Under the pieces are notes generated by a model, which saw only the letters and a list, made by a program, of their open reading frames with translations, made no database searches and had not been told where the DNA came from. Positions 15,676 through 24,611 of a stretch of 64,000 nt of DNA are shown one piece after another. How positions within the stretch are numbered: the first letter of the stretch is position 1; each line of letters begins with the position of its first letter. The translations under genes were made by a program, and so were the position numbers. Source of the stretch: JACMLD01 sp044227095 (GTDB lineage Bacteria; Bacteroidota; Bacteroidia; Chitinophagales; Chitinophagaceae); the NCBI GenBank assembly GCA_044227095.1, contig JBGAFV010000001.1, positions 4,402,001 through 4,466,000 of the forward strand, given 5' to 3'.

Positions 15676-16437
15676 TCAATCCTTAATGGTTCCTGCTTTT
15701 ATAACATTCAGCGGATCTTTTATATCGAAAAAAGAAACGCCTTTATCAATAAACGCAATGAGTATATCTCCATACGGAATTACATCATAATAAGCATTGC
15801 CTTTTATAGTATTTACTTTTTGCGGATTATAGGGATCTTTAAGGTCAAGAACGGCAAGGCCACTATCTCCCTGGCAGATATACAATGCATTTTTATTGGT
15901 ACCAAGTCCATAAGGAGTACTCATTTCTACTTCCTTAACCAGCACAGGATTTTTTGTGTCTTTTACATTGTAGATGTTCAATACATTTTTTGTACTGCCA
16001 CATGTGCTATTATTATTTCGCAATGTAACGTAGGAAATGCTATCGTTAGATACTACAGGATCGCAAGCCCTGAAATGTGTTATGGATCCTTCTTTAACGG
16101 GATTGAGTGGATCTGCAATAGAAAAAATGTACAAGCCATTGGAAGCACCTAAAAACAATTTGTCTTTATAAGGAAAGATGGTTTCAATATCGAAGCCTGC
16201 AAATACGGAACCTTTGCTTACTGGTTTGGCAGGATTGGTAATATCATAAGCAATAAGTGAATGTGAATCTACTGTATAGAGATAATTGCCAACAATTGCA
16301 AACCTTGCAAGCGAACCACCCGCACCTGCTGGTGAAGATGAAGCAGAAGTGGCACCACCCTGCTTTTCACAACTGCTTAAAACCATTATGGTTATTAGCA
16401 GTATAAATACATTTTGTTTTATAAATATTTTCATCAT
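15676..16437 (-). CDS. LVIVD-repeat lipoprotein
   Basis: The start is placed at the ATG pair 16434/16437 because it gives a lipoprotein signal with lipobox VLSSC; the frame is open further upstream. The 253-residue product consists of about five LVIVD-type propeller repeats (ARFAIVGNYLYTVDSHSLIA, YDITNPAKPV, LFLGASNGLYIFSIADPLNP, LYICQGDSGLAVLDLKDPYN, LIAFIDKGVSFFDIKDPLNV). Each repeat ends in D-(P/I)-x-N/P, the hallmark of the PF08309 family. It is an envelope-anchored protein of unknown function. It lies 13 nt downstream of a shorter homologue on the same strand. Confidence 0.85.
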   Translation of the reverse strand: MMKIFIKQNVFILLITIMVLSSCEKQGGATSASSSPAGAGGSLARFAIVGNYLYTVDSHSLIAYDITNPAKPVSKGSVFAGFDIETIFPYKDKLFLGASNGLYIFSIADPLNPVKEGSITHFRACDPVVSNDSISYVTLRNNNSTCGSTKNVLNIYNVKDTKNPVLVKEVEMSTPYGLGTNKNALYICQGDSGLAVLDLKDPYNPQKVNTIKGNAYYDVIPYGDILIAFIDKGVSFFDIKDPLNVIKAGTIKD

Positions 16438-16450
16438 AATTTTTTTATTG

Positions 16451-17026
16451 TTAGTTTGAACAATTGGCACCTGTAACATTTTTTGCCAGCTTCCAGCTAA
16501 TGATATCGCCCTTGTTAAAATCGGGACAAACATAAAATTTGCCAGTGCCGGGTGGCCGGCTGTTGGTATACTGGTCTACATAAAACTGATTGAATGCATG
16601 CGGCACCCTGGCAGATTCTTTTATGTGTGCGGGGTCGCTCACATCTACAAAAACAAGATCATCCAGGTTATTTATAATAAGAAAGCCGTTTTTGTACGCA
16701 ACTTCGCTGCAGCCACGGCTTTTAATAAAACCGAGCTTCACGGGGTTTTGTACATCCGCATAGTTAATAATGTGCACACCGGCTAGTTTTTCTACCTGGA
16801 AAAGCAAATTACCCTGCACATAAATTTTGCCGGGCAATACAGTAGCCTTTGCTGCTGTTTCTGCTATAATGCGTGCATTATTACTATCAGGCCCGTATAC
16901 GGGTACATATGCTTCTTCACGCACAGGGTTACCATTGTATACATCGTTCTGCTTTCTAAAATCGAAACAAGAGGTGAAGAATAAAAGTGGAACAATAATT
17001 AATAATAGCGGGTTTATTTTTTTCAT
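16451..17026 (-). CDS. LVIVD-type lipoprotein, short form
   Basis: The start is placed at ATG 17026 (MKKINPLLLII), giving a signal with lipobox FTSC. The 191-residue product contains two or three LVIVD-like repeats (LFQVEKLAGVHIINYADVQN, FLIINNLDDLVFVDVSDPAH) and a Cys-containing tail (GKFYVCPDFNKGDIISWKLA, GANCSN). It is probably co-transcribed with the longer paralogue that follows after 13 nt. Function is unknown; such pairs are common in Bacteroidota next to one another. Confidence 0.8.
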   Translation of the reverse strand: MKKINPLLLIIVPLLFFTSCFDFRKQNDVYNGNPVREEAYVPVYGPDSNNARIIAETAAKATVLPGKIYVQGNLLFQVEKLAGVHIINYADVQNPVKLGFIKSRGCSEVAYKNGFLIINNLDDLVFVDVSDPAHIKESARVPHAFNQFYVDQYTNSRPPGTGKFYVCPDFNKGDIISWKLAKNVTGANCSN

Positions 17027-17205
17027 AAGCAACATTTTTTTTGAGACAAAGCGGAAAAGCCTAACGTTGCTCTATTAAAACAATGTTCCTTAAATAGAAA
17101 ATGATTTTCGTGTTGCGATAGCGCAAATAGCGCTACTGGTATGTATTTGCAGCGTTTGTTAATTCTTCTTTAAATCAAAAAAAATAAATTTATTGATGCA
17201 GCAAA

Positions 17206-17238
17206 AACAAAGCCCGGCGTTTTGTACACCGGGCCTTT
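17206..17238 (-). terminator. intrinsic terminator downstream of lepA
   Basis: On the minus strand GCCCGG pairs with CCGGGC, with an AAAGG/CTTT extension and an 11-nt loop, followed by TTTGTTTTT. It lies about 180 nt beyond the lepA stop codon. Confidence 0.7.
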
Positions 17239-17314
17239 ACTTATTGTTTAAACTTTTGTGAGCTTAGTTATATTTAAACCTTCTAAACAAAACCTGCGAA
17301 TCTACTGCTACAGT

Positions 17315-17415
17315 ACATTTCCACATTTACTTCATTTATCATCCGCCCGGCCAGTCGTTCGGACGGGCACTTCCACATTAATCGTATTTCCACATTTACC
17401 ACATTCCCACATTTA
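17315..17415. repeat. heptamer tract abutting the lepA stop, with an internal hairpin
   Basis: ACATTTC, CACATTT, ACTTCAT at 17315-17335 and TTCCACA, TTAATCG, TATTTCC, ACATTTA, CCACATT, CCCACAT at 17371-17412 flank an imperfect hairpin CCGCCCGGCC...CGGACGGGC (17343-17368). The remaining sequence from 17027 to 17206 is AT-rich with no gene. Confidence 0.7.
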
Positions 17416-19209
17416 TTACTCATCCAGCTTAAGCACCGCTAAAAACGCTTCCTGTGGTACTTCTACGTTACCAATCTGGCGCATGCGCTTTTTACCTTCT
17501 TTTTGTTTTTCAAGCAGTTTGCGTTTACGGCTGATATCGCCACCATAACATTTGGCGGTTACATCTTTCCGCATAGCGCTAATGGTTTCCCTGGCTACTA
17601 TTTTTGCGCCAATTCCTGCCTGTATAGCTATCTGGAATTGCTGGCGGGGAACCAGCTCTTTTAATTTCTCGCAAAGCTTTCTTCCAAATTCTGCAGAACG
17701 TGCCCGGTGTATCAATGCACTCAAAGCATCTACCTTATCGCCATTAAGCAGTATATCCATCTTAACAATATCGCTATCGCGGTGACCAATAGGATGATAA
17801 TCGAACGATGCATAACCACGGGTCTGGCTTTTCAGCTTATCGTAAAAATCAAACACAATTTCTGTTAAAGGCATTTCAAAACTTAATTCTACCCTTGTTG
17901 GGGTAAGATAGCTTTGGTTTAGCAAAATGCCACGTTTGCCCAAACATAAGGTGATGATGTTGCCAATATAATCTGGCTTGGTAATAATCTGTGCTTTAAT
18001 ATATGGCTCTTCAATCCTTTCTATGCGAACCGGGTCGGGCATTTCTGTGGGATTGTTTACAATTATTTTCTCGCCATTTGTAGTATAGGCAATAAAGCTA
18101 ACGTTGGGAACGGTGGTAATAACGGTTTGGTTAAACTCACGTTCGAGGCGCTCCTGTATAATTTCCATATGCAGCATGCCAAGGAAGCCGCAACGGAAAC
18201 CAAAACCCAGTGCCTGGCTGGTTTCAAGTTCAAAAGTTAGTGATGCATCGTTAAGCTGAAGTTTATCCATACAATCACGCAGCTCTTCAAACTCGTCCGT
18301 ATTTACGGGGAAAATTCCCGCAAAAACCATTGGCTTTACTTCCTGGAAACCGCGGATGCCTTCTGTGCAGGGATTAACAACAGTAGTAATTGTATCCCCT
18401 ACTTTTACTTCTTTTGCATTTTTAATACCAGTAATGATATAACCCACATCGCCACACGAAACTTCCTGTTTTTCGGTCATCTTTAATTTTAAGATGCCAA
18501 TTTCATCAGCTTCATATTCCTGGTCGGTAGATACAAACTTAATCTTATCGCCTTTCTTAATCTTGCCCTGCAATATGCGGTAGTAAACAATAATGCCCCT
18601 GAAAGAATTGAATACGCTATCAAACACCAGGGCTTGCAATGGCGCATTTACATCACCGGTAGGTGCCGGAATTTTTTCAACAATAGCATCAAGTATTTTA
18701 TCTACACCCAAACCGGTACGTCCGCTGGCATGCAGTATATCTTCGCGTTTGCAGCCAATCAGTTCTACAATCTGGTCTTCAACTTCATCAATCATTGCAC
18801 CGTCCATATCAATCTTATTGATGACGGGTATAATTTCCAGGTTATTGTCTATTGCCAGGTAAAGGTTAGAAATGGTTTGGGCCTGTATTCCCTGTGTAGC
18901 ATCAACCAGCAAAAGGGCGCCTTCGCATGCTGCAAGTGCACGGCTTACTTCATAACTAAAGTCAACGTGGCCGGGGGTATCAATCAGGTTTAGAATGTAC
19001 TCCTGTTTGTCTTTGTGTTTGTAATTAATTTGAATAGCGTGGCTCTTGATGGTAATGCCTTTTTCCCTTTCCAGGTCCATATCGTCCAGTACCTGGTCCA
19101 TCATATCGCGGTCGCTGATGGTACCTGTACTTTGCAAAAGGCGATCGGCCAGTGTGCTCTTACCATGATCAATATGGGCGATGATACAAAAATTGCGGAT
19201 GTTCTTCAT
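17416..19209 (-). CDS. lepA: translation elongation factor 4 (LepA)
   Basis: The start is placed at ATG 19209 (MKNIRNFCIIAHIDHGKS), where family proteins begin; an in-frame ATG at 19224 lies inside the leader. The 597-residue GTPase has G1 AHIDHGKS (11-18), G3 DTPGHVDF (77-84) and G4 NKID (131-134). The LepA-specific C-terminal domain includes SYLTPTRVELSFEMPL and GGDISRKRKLLEKQKEGKKRM near the end. Length and motifs match full-length LepA, which acts on the ribosome in the cytosol or at the membrane. An exact -7 box and a stable hairpin lie in the short leader. The neighbours are unrelated. Confidence 0.97.
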   Translation of the reverse strand: MKNIRNFCIIAHIDHGKSTLADRLLQSTGTISDRDMMDQVLDDMDLEREKGITIKSHAIQINYKHKDKQEYILNLIDTPGHVDFSYEVSRALAACEGALLLVDATQGIQAQTISNLYLAIDNNLEIIPVINKIDMDGAMIDEVEDQIVELIGCKREDILHASGRTGLGVDKILDAIVEKIPAPTGDVNAPLQALVFDSVFNSFRGIIVYYRILQGKIKKGDKIKFVSTDQEYEADEIGILKLKMTEKQEVSCGDVGYIITGIKNAKEVKVGDTITTVVNPCTEGIRGFQEVKPMVFAGIFPVNTDEFEELRDCMDKLQLNDASLTFELETSQALGFGFRCGFLGMLHMEIIQERLEREFNQTVITTVPNVSFIAYTTNGEKIIVNNPTEMPDPVRIERIEEPYIKAQIITKPDYIGNIITLCLGKRGILLNQSYLTPTRVELSFEMPLTEIVFDFYDKLKSQTRGYASFDYHPIGHRDSDIVKMDILLNGDKVDALSALIHRARSAEFGRKLCEKLKELVPRQQFQIAIQAGIGAKIVARETISAMRKDVTAKCYGGDISRKRKLLEKQKEGKKRMRQIGNVEVPQEAFLAVLKLDE

Positions 19210-19216
19210 GTGCACT

Positions 19217-19233
19217 GTCCTCAAAAGGAGGAC
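19217..19233 (-). promoter_or_regulatory. leader hairpin immediately upstream of lepA start
   Basis: On the minus strand GTCCTC-CTTTT-GAGGAC forms a perfect 6-bp stem ending 7 nt before the lepA ATG. Its left arm contains CCTCC, the anti-Shine-Dalgarno-like word. It could mask the ribosome-loading zone, which is an inference. Confidence 0.5.
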
Positions 19234-19256
19234 AACTTTTTAAGTTTAACGAGGTG

Positions 19257-19264
19257 CAAAAGTA
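19257..19264 (-). promoter_or_regulatory. -7 box TACTTTTG of lepA promoter
   Basis: An exact TANNTTTG match on the minus strand lies 48 nt before the lepA ATG, with a TTTA at roughly -30. Confidence 0.5.
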
Positions 19265-19284
19265 ATTGATTTAGGCTGGATAAA

Positions 19285-19705
19285 CTATACCTCACCCCCG
19301 GTCACTCTCCAAACTGCTTGTGTTATTTGACCTCCCCCCCGGCCCATCTCCACGAAGTGTAGAGGGGTGCCCCTCCGTTTGATTGCTTATTGTTTGCAGT
19401 CTTTTTGTTTGCGGTCTTCTATCTCACCCCCGGCCCATCTCCACCGAGTGTAGAGGGGAGCCTCCGCTTGATTGTTTATTGTTTGCTGTCTTTACCTCAC
19501 CCCGGCCCATCTCCACGAAGTGTAGAGGGGTGCCTCTCCGCTTGATTGTTTATTGTTTGCTGTCTTTGTCTCATGTAAATTTAAATTCAAGGCTTTTATT
19601 TTTTTTAAGAAACAAATACTCAGACACCCCCGGTTATTATTTGTAAAGACTCATGCGGGGAGGCACCCCTCTCCAACAAAGTTGGAGAGGGGCCGGGGGT
19701 GAGGT
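19285..19705. repeat. cluster of CCTCACCCC/TCTCCA...GGGG palindromic elements with heptamers
   Basis: Copies of a motif with CACCCCCGGCCCATCTCCAC, GAAGTGTAGAGGGG and GCCTCCG occur at about 19328-19377, 19424-19465 and 19496-19540. A truncated copy is at 19288, and an inverted copy at 19655-19703 contains the perfect palindrome CTCTCCAAC-AAA-GTTGGAGAG. Between copies are 7-nt registers such as ATTGCTT, ATTGTTT, GCAGTCT and ATTGTTT, ATTGTTT, GCTGTCT. No gene is present between lepA and the DoxX gene. Confidence 0.85.
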
Positions 19706-19890
19706 ATTAAATTTTGGCTGGTTTTGAAAGGTTTACAATACCTTTATAGTGCGAAAATTAAAGTAAGGCCATTCCTCGGGCTATATCTACTTTAAACATT
19801 GTGACGGTTACTTTAGAATGGCAGTATTTTATTTTCTAAACAACGATTGGAAGTAGAATTGTTTTGTCTAAGAAATTAAAATTTAGCCAT

Positions 19891-20268
19891 ATGAACAATG
19901 CCACTATGTCCAGAATCGCAACTATTGCTTACGCTATCGTAATAATAGTTTTTGGTGTTACCCACTTTATCAATACCCAAGATATGCGGAATTTGGTTCC
20001 GGCTTTTGTACCCGGAGGCGGCGTTTGGGTATACATCACCGGCGCTTTTTTGCTTGCTTCAGGAATTGCTATCCTCATCAACCAAAAAGTTCGCCTTGCT
20101 GCTATTCTCTTAACCGTATTGTTGCTGTGCTTTGCACTTTTTACCCATCTTCCCCGTCTTATAGACGGATTTGACAGCGGCTTAGGCCTTATTATGAAGG
20201 ATATCGGTCTGGCTGCAGGTGCATTGCTTATTGCAAGCAGGTCTGGTGCGCAATCGGCCACTGCCTGA
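19891..20268 (+). CDS. DoxX-like four-helix membrane protein
   Basis: The start is placed at ATG 19891 (MNNATMSRIATIAY); a TTG at 19864 is a less likely alternative. The 125-residue protein has four hydrophobic helices (about 7-25, 45-65, 70-90, 97-117). The first is followed by FGVTHFINTQDMRNLVPAFV, which is typical of the DoxX-like (DoxX_2-type) family, and GGGVWVYITGAFLLASGIAI follows. The function is unknown; it is an inner membrane protein. A methyltransferase gene lies 180 nt downstream. Confidence 0.75.
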   Translation: MNNATMSRIATIAYAIVIIVFGVTHFINTQDMRNLVPAFVPGGGVWVYITGAFLLASGIAILINQKVRLAAILLTVLLLCFALFTHLPRLIDGFDSGLGLIMKDIGLAAGALLIASRSGAQSATA

Positions 20269-20450
20269 TATTGATAGCAACGAACCACAGCGCATGGTAA
20301 TACAGCAGGTTCACAGGGCAATATCTTTTCCAAAAGACCGCCCTGCGCTTCACAGTGGCTTCCTGTCTCTGTGGTTCATTTGTATTTTTTGTAACTTAGG
20401 CAGACTTAGCAAGTGCACTATTTTTTATCACCTTAAAAATAATTGGCTCC

Positions 20451-21296
20451 ATGAATAAACAACAGGAAGAAATTCGCGAACAGCAAAAAGCTTCGTGGAG
20501 CAAATTTTCTGGTGGATGGAAAAAATGGGATGGCGTAAATATGAGTTTTCTCGGGCCCATCAAACAAGAAATTATTGCAGCCATTAACCCCGGCGGTACT
20601 GATAAAATACTTGATATAGCTGCAGGCACCGGCGAACCCGGCCTTACCATTGCAGGTATGCTGCAGGGAGGAAAAGTAGTGATTACAGATCTTTCTCAAG
20701 ACATGCTTGATATAGCAAAAGAAAATGCCGCCAAACGCGGCATTACCAATGTAGAAATGCTGGCTTGCGATGTTTGCGATCTTCCTTTTGCAGACAATAG
20801 CTTTGACGCAGTAAGTTGCCGTTTTGGTTTTATGTTTTTTCCAGACATGCAGTTAGCCGCCAACGAAGTGGCAAGGGTGCTTAAAAAAGGAGGCATCTTT
20901 TCTACTTCTGTATGGAACACACCCGATAAAAATTTTTGGATAACTGCTATGATGAGCACCATCAATAAAAACATAGAACTGCCGCTGCCGGTACCTGGTG
21001 CGCCGGGCATGTTCAGGTGCGCAACACCCGGTTTAATGAAAGGCATTTTTGAAAAAGCAGGATTTAAAAACATAACTGAAAAAGAAGTGCCCACACAAAT
21101 GAAAAGCGGCACTATAGATAATTACTGGAACATGCTTACTGAAGTTGGTGCGCCAATTGTAGCGGCATTAAGCAAAGCCGATGAAGCAACAAAAGCAAAA
21201 ATAAAAACTGAAGTGTTTGCTTTAGTAAAAGAAAAGTATGGCGATAAAGATGTGGCTATTGATGGAAGTGCTTTAGTAATAAGCGGAGAGAAATAG
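20451..21296 (+). CDS. class I SAM-dependent methyltransferase (UbiE-like)
   Basis: This 281-residue protein has the SAM-binding motif I ILDIAAGTGEPGLTIA (about 46-61), acidic loop II VVITDLSQDMLDIAKENA, and post-I/II EMLACDVCDLPFADNSFDAV with SCRFGFMFFPD. This places it in the Methyltransf_11/25 UbiE-like group. The N terminus (QKASWSKFSGGWKKWDGVN) resembles proteins annotated as methyltransferases of unknown substrate. The C-terminal half is a helical lid (GTIDNYWNMLTEVGAP). The substrate cannot be assigned: isoprenoid quinones are methylated by MenG/UbiE, but this one is divergent and stands alone. Confidence 0.85.
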   Translation: MNKQQEEIREQQKASWSKFSGGWKKWDGVNMSFLGPIKQEIIAAINPGGTDKILDIAAGTGEPGLTIAGMLQGGKVVITDLSQDMLDIAKENAAKRGITNVEMLACDVCDLPFADNSFDAVSCRFGFMFFPDMQLAANEVARVLKKGGIFSTSVWNTPDKNFWITAMMSTINKNIELPLPVPGAPGMFRCATPGLMKGIFEKAGFKNITEKEVPTQMKSGTIDNYWNMLTEVGAPIVAALSKADEATKAKIKTEVFALVKEKYGDKDVAIDGSALVISGEK

Positions 21297-21444
21297 AAAG
21301 ATTAATAAAAAGAATTTTTTGCAAAAGGTTATTTTACTGATCATATTTTAAATGTTTAAGCCTGGTAATTAAATAAAGATGAGACAGGCTAACATTGCAT
21401 AAAATATTTCGCCTGCCCATCTTGGTGATTATTTTTCAATTAAG

Positions 21445-22080
21445 CTATACTACCATTTTTGTAATAACCTCCGTGTACACTACTTGCCCACGTGCGCCTG
21501 TTACCCCAACTTTAAAACTGTATTGTTTGCCAGGTTCAAGGCCGGTAATAACAAAGCTGGGCAAAGTATTTATGGCATGCAGCCATGCATTATTTACAAC
21601 TGGTGCCGGAGAATAAAAGAAGATATAGGTTTTAGCTGCCTGTACACTGCTTACACTTACAATCACTTCACCCGAATTATCGCCCAACTGTACAGTAAAA
21701 TTATTAGCTGCGCCCAACTGGCTCGGATTATTTTTTGATGCATTTAAGTTAAAGCCAGAGCTGGCCATGATAGATCTTTCCTGGCTGGCATTATCTACTG
21801 TATTGGCAGTAAAAGTTACATAATGCCCAAGGCTTATAAGAACAGCTTCCAGTTCGGCCCTTCGTTCATTTTTTATTATCACTTTCACCAGGTCTCGTGA
21901 CTTTGCGGCGGCTAGTGCATCCGCATAATTCTTTATAGCGGTATTAACTGTATCAAGATTTGGCACCGGTGCAGGAAAATTCAGATTGCCTGTCATACAG
22001 GTAAAAATAGTAGTTGCCTTAGTTTCAAAAGCACTGTCGCTAAGATTTGTAAAACCAAAAACAAGTTTGTTCTTTTTCAT
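21445..22080 (-). CDS. fibronectin type III-like domain protein
   Basis: This 211-residue protein has no signal peptide (MKKNKLVFGFTNLSDSAFET). The first part is helical (about residues 10-95, with ALAAAKSRDLVKVIIKNERR) and the C-terminal part is a beta-sandwich ending in FVITGLEPGKQYSFKVGVTG and ARGQVVYTEVITKMVV, a clear FnIII pattern. Similar proteins of about 200 residues are widespread single genes in Bacteroidota, often described only as fibronectin type III proteins. Neither role nor location is known. Confidence 0.75.
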   Translation of the reverse strand: MKKNKLVFGFTNLSDSAFETKATTIFTCMTGNLNFPAPVPNLDTVNTAIKNYADALAAAKSRDLVKVIIKNERRAELEAVLISLGHYVTFTANTVDNASQERSIMASSGFNLNASKNNPSQLGAANNFTVQLGDNSGEVIVSVSSVQAAKTYIFFYSPAPVVNNAWLHAINTLPSFVITGLEPGKQYSFKVGVTGARGQVVYTEVITKMVV

Positions 22081-22843
22081 GAATAAAAATTTAAATTAAT
22101 AATGGAAGACGCTGCCATGATTGAGATGCAATACCTTCTATCACATTAACAGATGGTGGTTTGTAAAATAAAGTTGTGTGCGACAATGCCTGTGGGGAAA
22201 ATTGAGGGTAATTATCAATCTTTTTTACTAAAACCTATTACAAAAAATAATTATCTACAACGTAAAATGGTGAAACGTTACGTAAGGAATAGCATCATAT
22301 TATTAACAGAATACTTATCTAAACGTTTTAGACAGTGCGGCCGTAAAACAGGGATGCGGCCAAAACACTTTTGATAAGCTGCTCGTTAAATGATTGTGTG
22401 GACTAAACGTTTTAGAGAACCCGCTTACGAAACATCCTGGCTTTCAAAATTATTAAGACAATGCACCTGCCTAACCTGGGGGCCATCAAAACATTTTAGA
22501 CAGCTTCTTCATTGCATTAAACAGTGATTTAAATGGGTTTGAAAGTAATGCGCATTGCTTTTTCAATTTTCATCCTGCAACAAGCTTTACAGTATAAAAA
22601 GCCTGTACTTATATTAATTTATTATTATACCAATCAATAACAGTAAACAGTTACACATATACGTTATAAATGCTAACATTTAAAAGGAGATTTTATTGAT
22701 TTTATCTAATCTTATCTGGGTAAATTACTATTCTAATCAAACAAACTATAATCTTCACGTGATAGTTTTTACACGAATAAACAGTCCACCACAATAGCAT
22801 TATTGTACAACAAAAATTTTAAAATAACTATAAACCAAATTGT
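22081..22843. other. 763-nt AT-rich intergenic region with three CTAAACGTTTTAG-like palindromes
   Basis: CTAAACGTTTTAG occurs at 22319 and 22403, and a degenerate copy (CAAAACATTTTAG) at 22487, spaced exactly 84 nt apart. The sequences between them are only weakly similar. There is no reading frame that looks coding and no structured RNA that I recognise. It serves as upstream region for the lipoprotein gene at 22844, where a TTG-N19-TAACTATA promoter-like pair lies near 22804-22834. Confidence 0.45.
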
Positions 22844-23668
22844 ATGATTGCGAATAAATCTAATACCAGGATATTTCAAATGTGTTTTTTTGCATGCGTT
22901 TTATTTTTTGCTTCGTGCAAAAAATCATCACAGACTAGTGAACCTGATGATAAAAATTGGCAGAAAACGGAAAGCTTGACTAAAATTTATAAAAACAGTA
23001 TTAAAGTAGATTCACTAAAGATTAATGCACAAAGCAATTTATCTGGTCCTCTATTTCTTATAACAGGTACGTCTTATAGCATTACTACTGGTTGTGCAGG
23101 GAATATATTAAATTTGACTTCCATCGATTATGTTGCAGCATCGCCAGTCCCCCCGTCCAGTATTACAATAGTACTCAATGGGTTTAGCTTTTCTTCTACC
23201 AGCATGTATAAGGGGATATTGAAGAATGGATATTATCAATTGCTTAATGTGCCTTTATCTTCAATAGGCATTAGCAACTTTTGCTTGGCTACAAGTATTA
23301 CGGTACAGTATTACGCTTATGGAGAATTAAAATACTCGGGGACATTACAAATTAATGAAGGCGTATCCTGTGGATCGGGTAGCTATCAGTGCAGTGCTTA
23401 CTCGCCCAGCAAAGGCAAGCTATCGTTATCCCTTCCATACCTTGCATGTGGTTGTGCTAATATTTACCCTCCTATCTATACATTTGGGTATAGGCTTCAG
23501 GGAACAACTTCATGGACGAATCTCCCAGTTTCTTATCCGGGCTATTTTACAACAAATATAATATCTGGCCTAGCGGCTGGGGTATATGAAATACAAGGTC
23601 AAAATACATGTAATAATTGGTCTGCTCCTCCTGTCCCTGCAGTTCAATCATTAGTAACGGTACCTTAA
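22844..23668 (+). CDS. lipoprotein of unknown function
   Basis: This 274-residue protein has a signal sequence and lipobox (CVLFFASCKK, Cys about 25). The mature region is Ser/Thr/Tyr rich and beta-type, with segments such as SYSITTGCAGNILNLTSIDY, VLNGFSFSSTSMYKGIL and a C-terminal FnIII-like portion (YRLQGTTSWTNLPVSYPGYF, GLAAGVYEIQGQNTCNNWS). Several Cys are spread through the C-terminal half. I do not recognise a named family. Probably it is anchored at the outer membrane. A strong terminator closes the gene, so it is monocistronic. Confidence 0.7.
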   Translation: MIANKSNTRIFQMCFFACVLFFASCKKSSQTSEPDDKNWQKTESLTKIYKNSIKVDSLKINAQSNLSGPLFLITGTSYSITTGCAGNILNLTSIDYVAASPVPPSSITIVLNGFSFSSTSMYKGILKNGYYQLLNVPLSSIGISNFCLATSITVQYYAYGELKYSGTLQINEGVSCGSGSYQCSAYSPSKGKLSLSLPYLACGCANIYPPIYTFGYRLQGTTSWTNLPVSYPGYFTTNIISGLAAGVYEIQGQNTCNNWSAPPVPAVQSLVTVP

Positions 23669-23687
23669 TACTAAGGTTCATTTTTTC

Positions 23688-23720
23688 AAAAGCCGCCTAA
23701 TAAGGCGGCTTTTGTTTTTT
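23688..23720 (+). terminator. intrinsic terminator after lipoprotein gene
   Basis: AAAAGCCGCC-TAATAA-GGCGGCTTTT forms a perfect 10-bp stem followed by GTTTTTT, 20 nt after the stop codon. Confidence 0.95.
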
Positions 23721-23933
23721 AAGCGAACCTGTTAAAAAAAGCAGTTGCCAAAACGCTGCACAGCATTTCTCTTTTCCTGCAAATATTTTTGCTTTTATAA
23801 TAACCTTTAATGTTTGCTTGCTGATTAGTTGATTTATATTATTTTTATATCACATATTTACTTACCACCCCCCTTTGTTTGCTGCCTGTTTATACAGCTT
23901 TGTAATACCTTTTTATAAATCAAAATTCAAATT

Positions 23934-24524
23934 ATGAAACAAATTAACGCTTTGATGAGTATTTGCCTGGTAGCTGCGGTTTTATTTATGGCTTCATGTT
24001 CTAAAGAAGGCCCCGCAGGGCCGGCTGGTCCCGCAGGCCCTGCAGGTCCAACTGGCGCAACAGGTACAGCAGGCGCAACAGGTGCTGCTGGAGCAACTGG
24101 TACAGCTAATGTTATTTACTCAGCCTGGCTGGATGCCACCTATTCTGTACTTGATACAATACATGTAGGAGCTACAATTGATACTATTTCTTATGTTTTT
24201 GATGCTAATGTACCGAAACTCACTAGTGCGATTCTATCACAAGGTGAAATCAAGGTTTACGTAAATCTTAATGACGCCACAACCCCAATTATAGTTCCTT
24301 TGCCATATTTGGATGCCATATATTCTGGAATAGCTATTACTCCAACATATGCCTTATCAACAATTGAGCTAGTTTCAAACTATAATGTTTCAACCTATAC
24401 AAATGCTGGTGTCAAGTATCAGCAATGGCGCTACATTCTTATCCCCGGTGGCACGAGTGCAAGATCTGCTATCAATTGGAACAATTACGCCGAGGTTAAA
24501 AAATACCTCAATCTCCCAGATTAG
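23934..24524 (+). CDS. collagen-like lipoprotein
   Basis: This 196-residue protein has a lipobox LFMASC (Cys about 22). It is followed at residues about 25-59 by an uninterrupted run of about twelve Gly-X-Y triplets: GPAGPAGPAGPAGPTGATGT and then GAT/GAA triplets. The C-terminal part is a beta-rich globular domain (WLDATYSVLDTIHVGATIDT ... YQQWRYILIPGGTSARSAIN) found in other Bacteroidota collagen-like lipoproteins. The stalk could trimerise and project the head domain from the membrane. Function is unknown. A bidirectional terminator follows. Confidence 0.82.
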   Translation: MKQINALMSICLVAAVLFMASCSKEGPAGPAGPAGPAGPTGATGTAGATGAAGATGTANVIYSAWLDATYSVLDTIHVGATIDTISYVFDANVPKLTSAILSQGEIKVYVNLNDATTPIIVPLPYLDAIYSGIAITPTYALSTIELVSNYNVSTYTNAGVKYQQWRYILIPGGTSARSAINWNNYAEVKKYLNLPD

Positions 24525-24545
24525 TAGTAACAAATCAACCTGCAT

Positions 24546-24588
24546 AATAAAAAAACGACGTGGCCAATAACCACGTCGTTTCTATTAA
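24546..24588. terminator. bidirectional intrinsic terminator
   Basis: AAACGACGTGG-CCAATAA-CCACGTCGTTT has an 11-bp stem between two convergent genes. It has a run of seven A on the left (T on the minus strand) and TTTCT on the right, so it should work best for the minus-strand barrel gene. Confidence 0.93.
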
Positions 24589-24611
24589 TAGCGATGCCTG
24601 TTTAAACTGTC

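Noticed and set aside
15820..16152. 110-codon plus-strand open frame
   Set aside because: Antisense to the LVIVD lipoprotein gene; no independent support.
19383..19646. 87-codon open frame
   Set aside because: It translates palindromic and heptamer repeats (SHPRPIST... repeated) and is not a gene.
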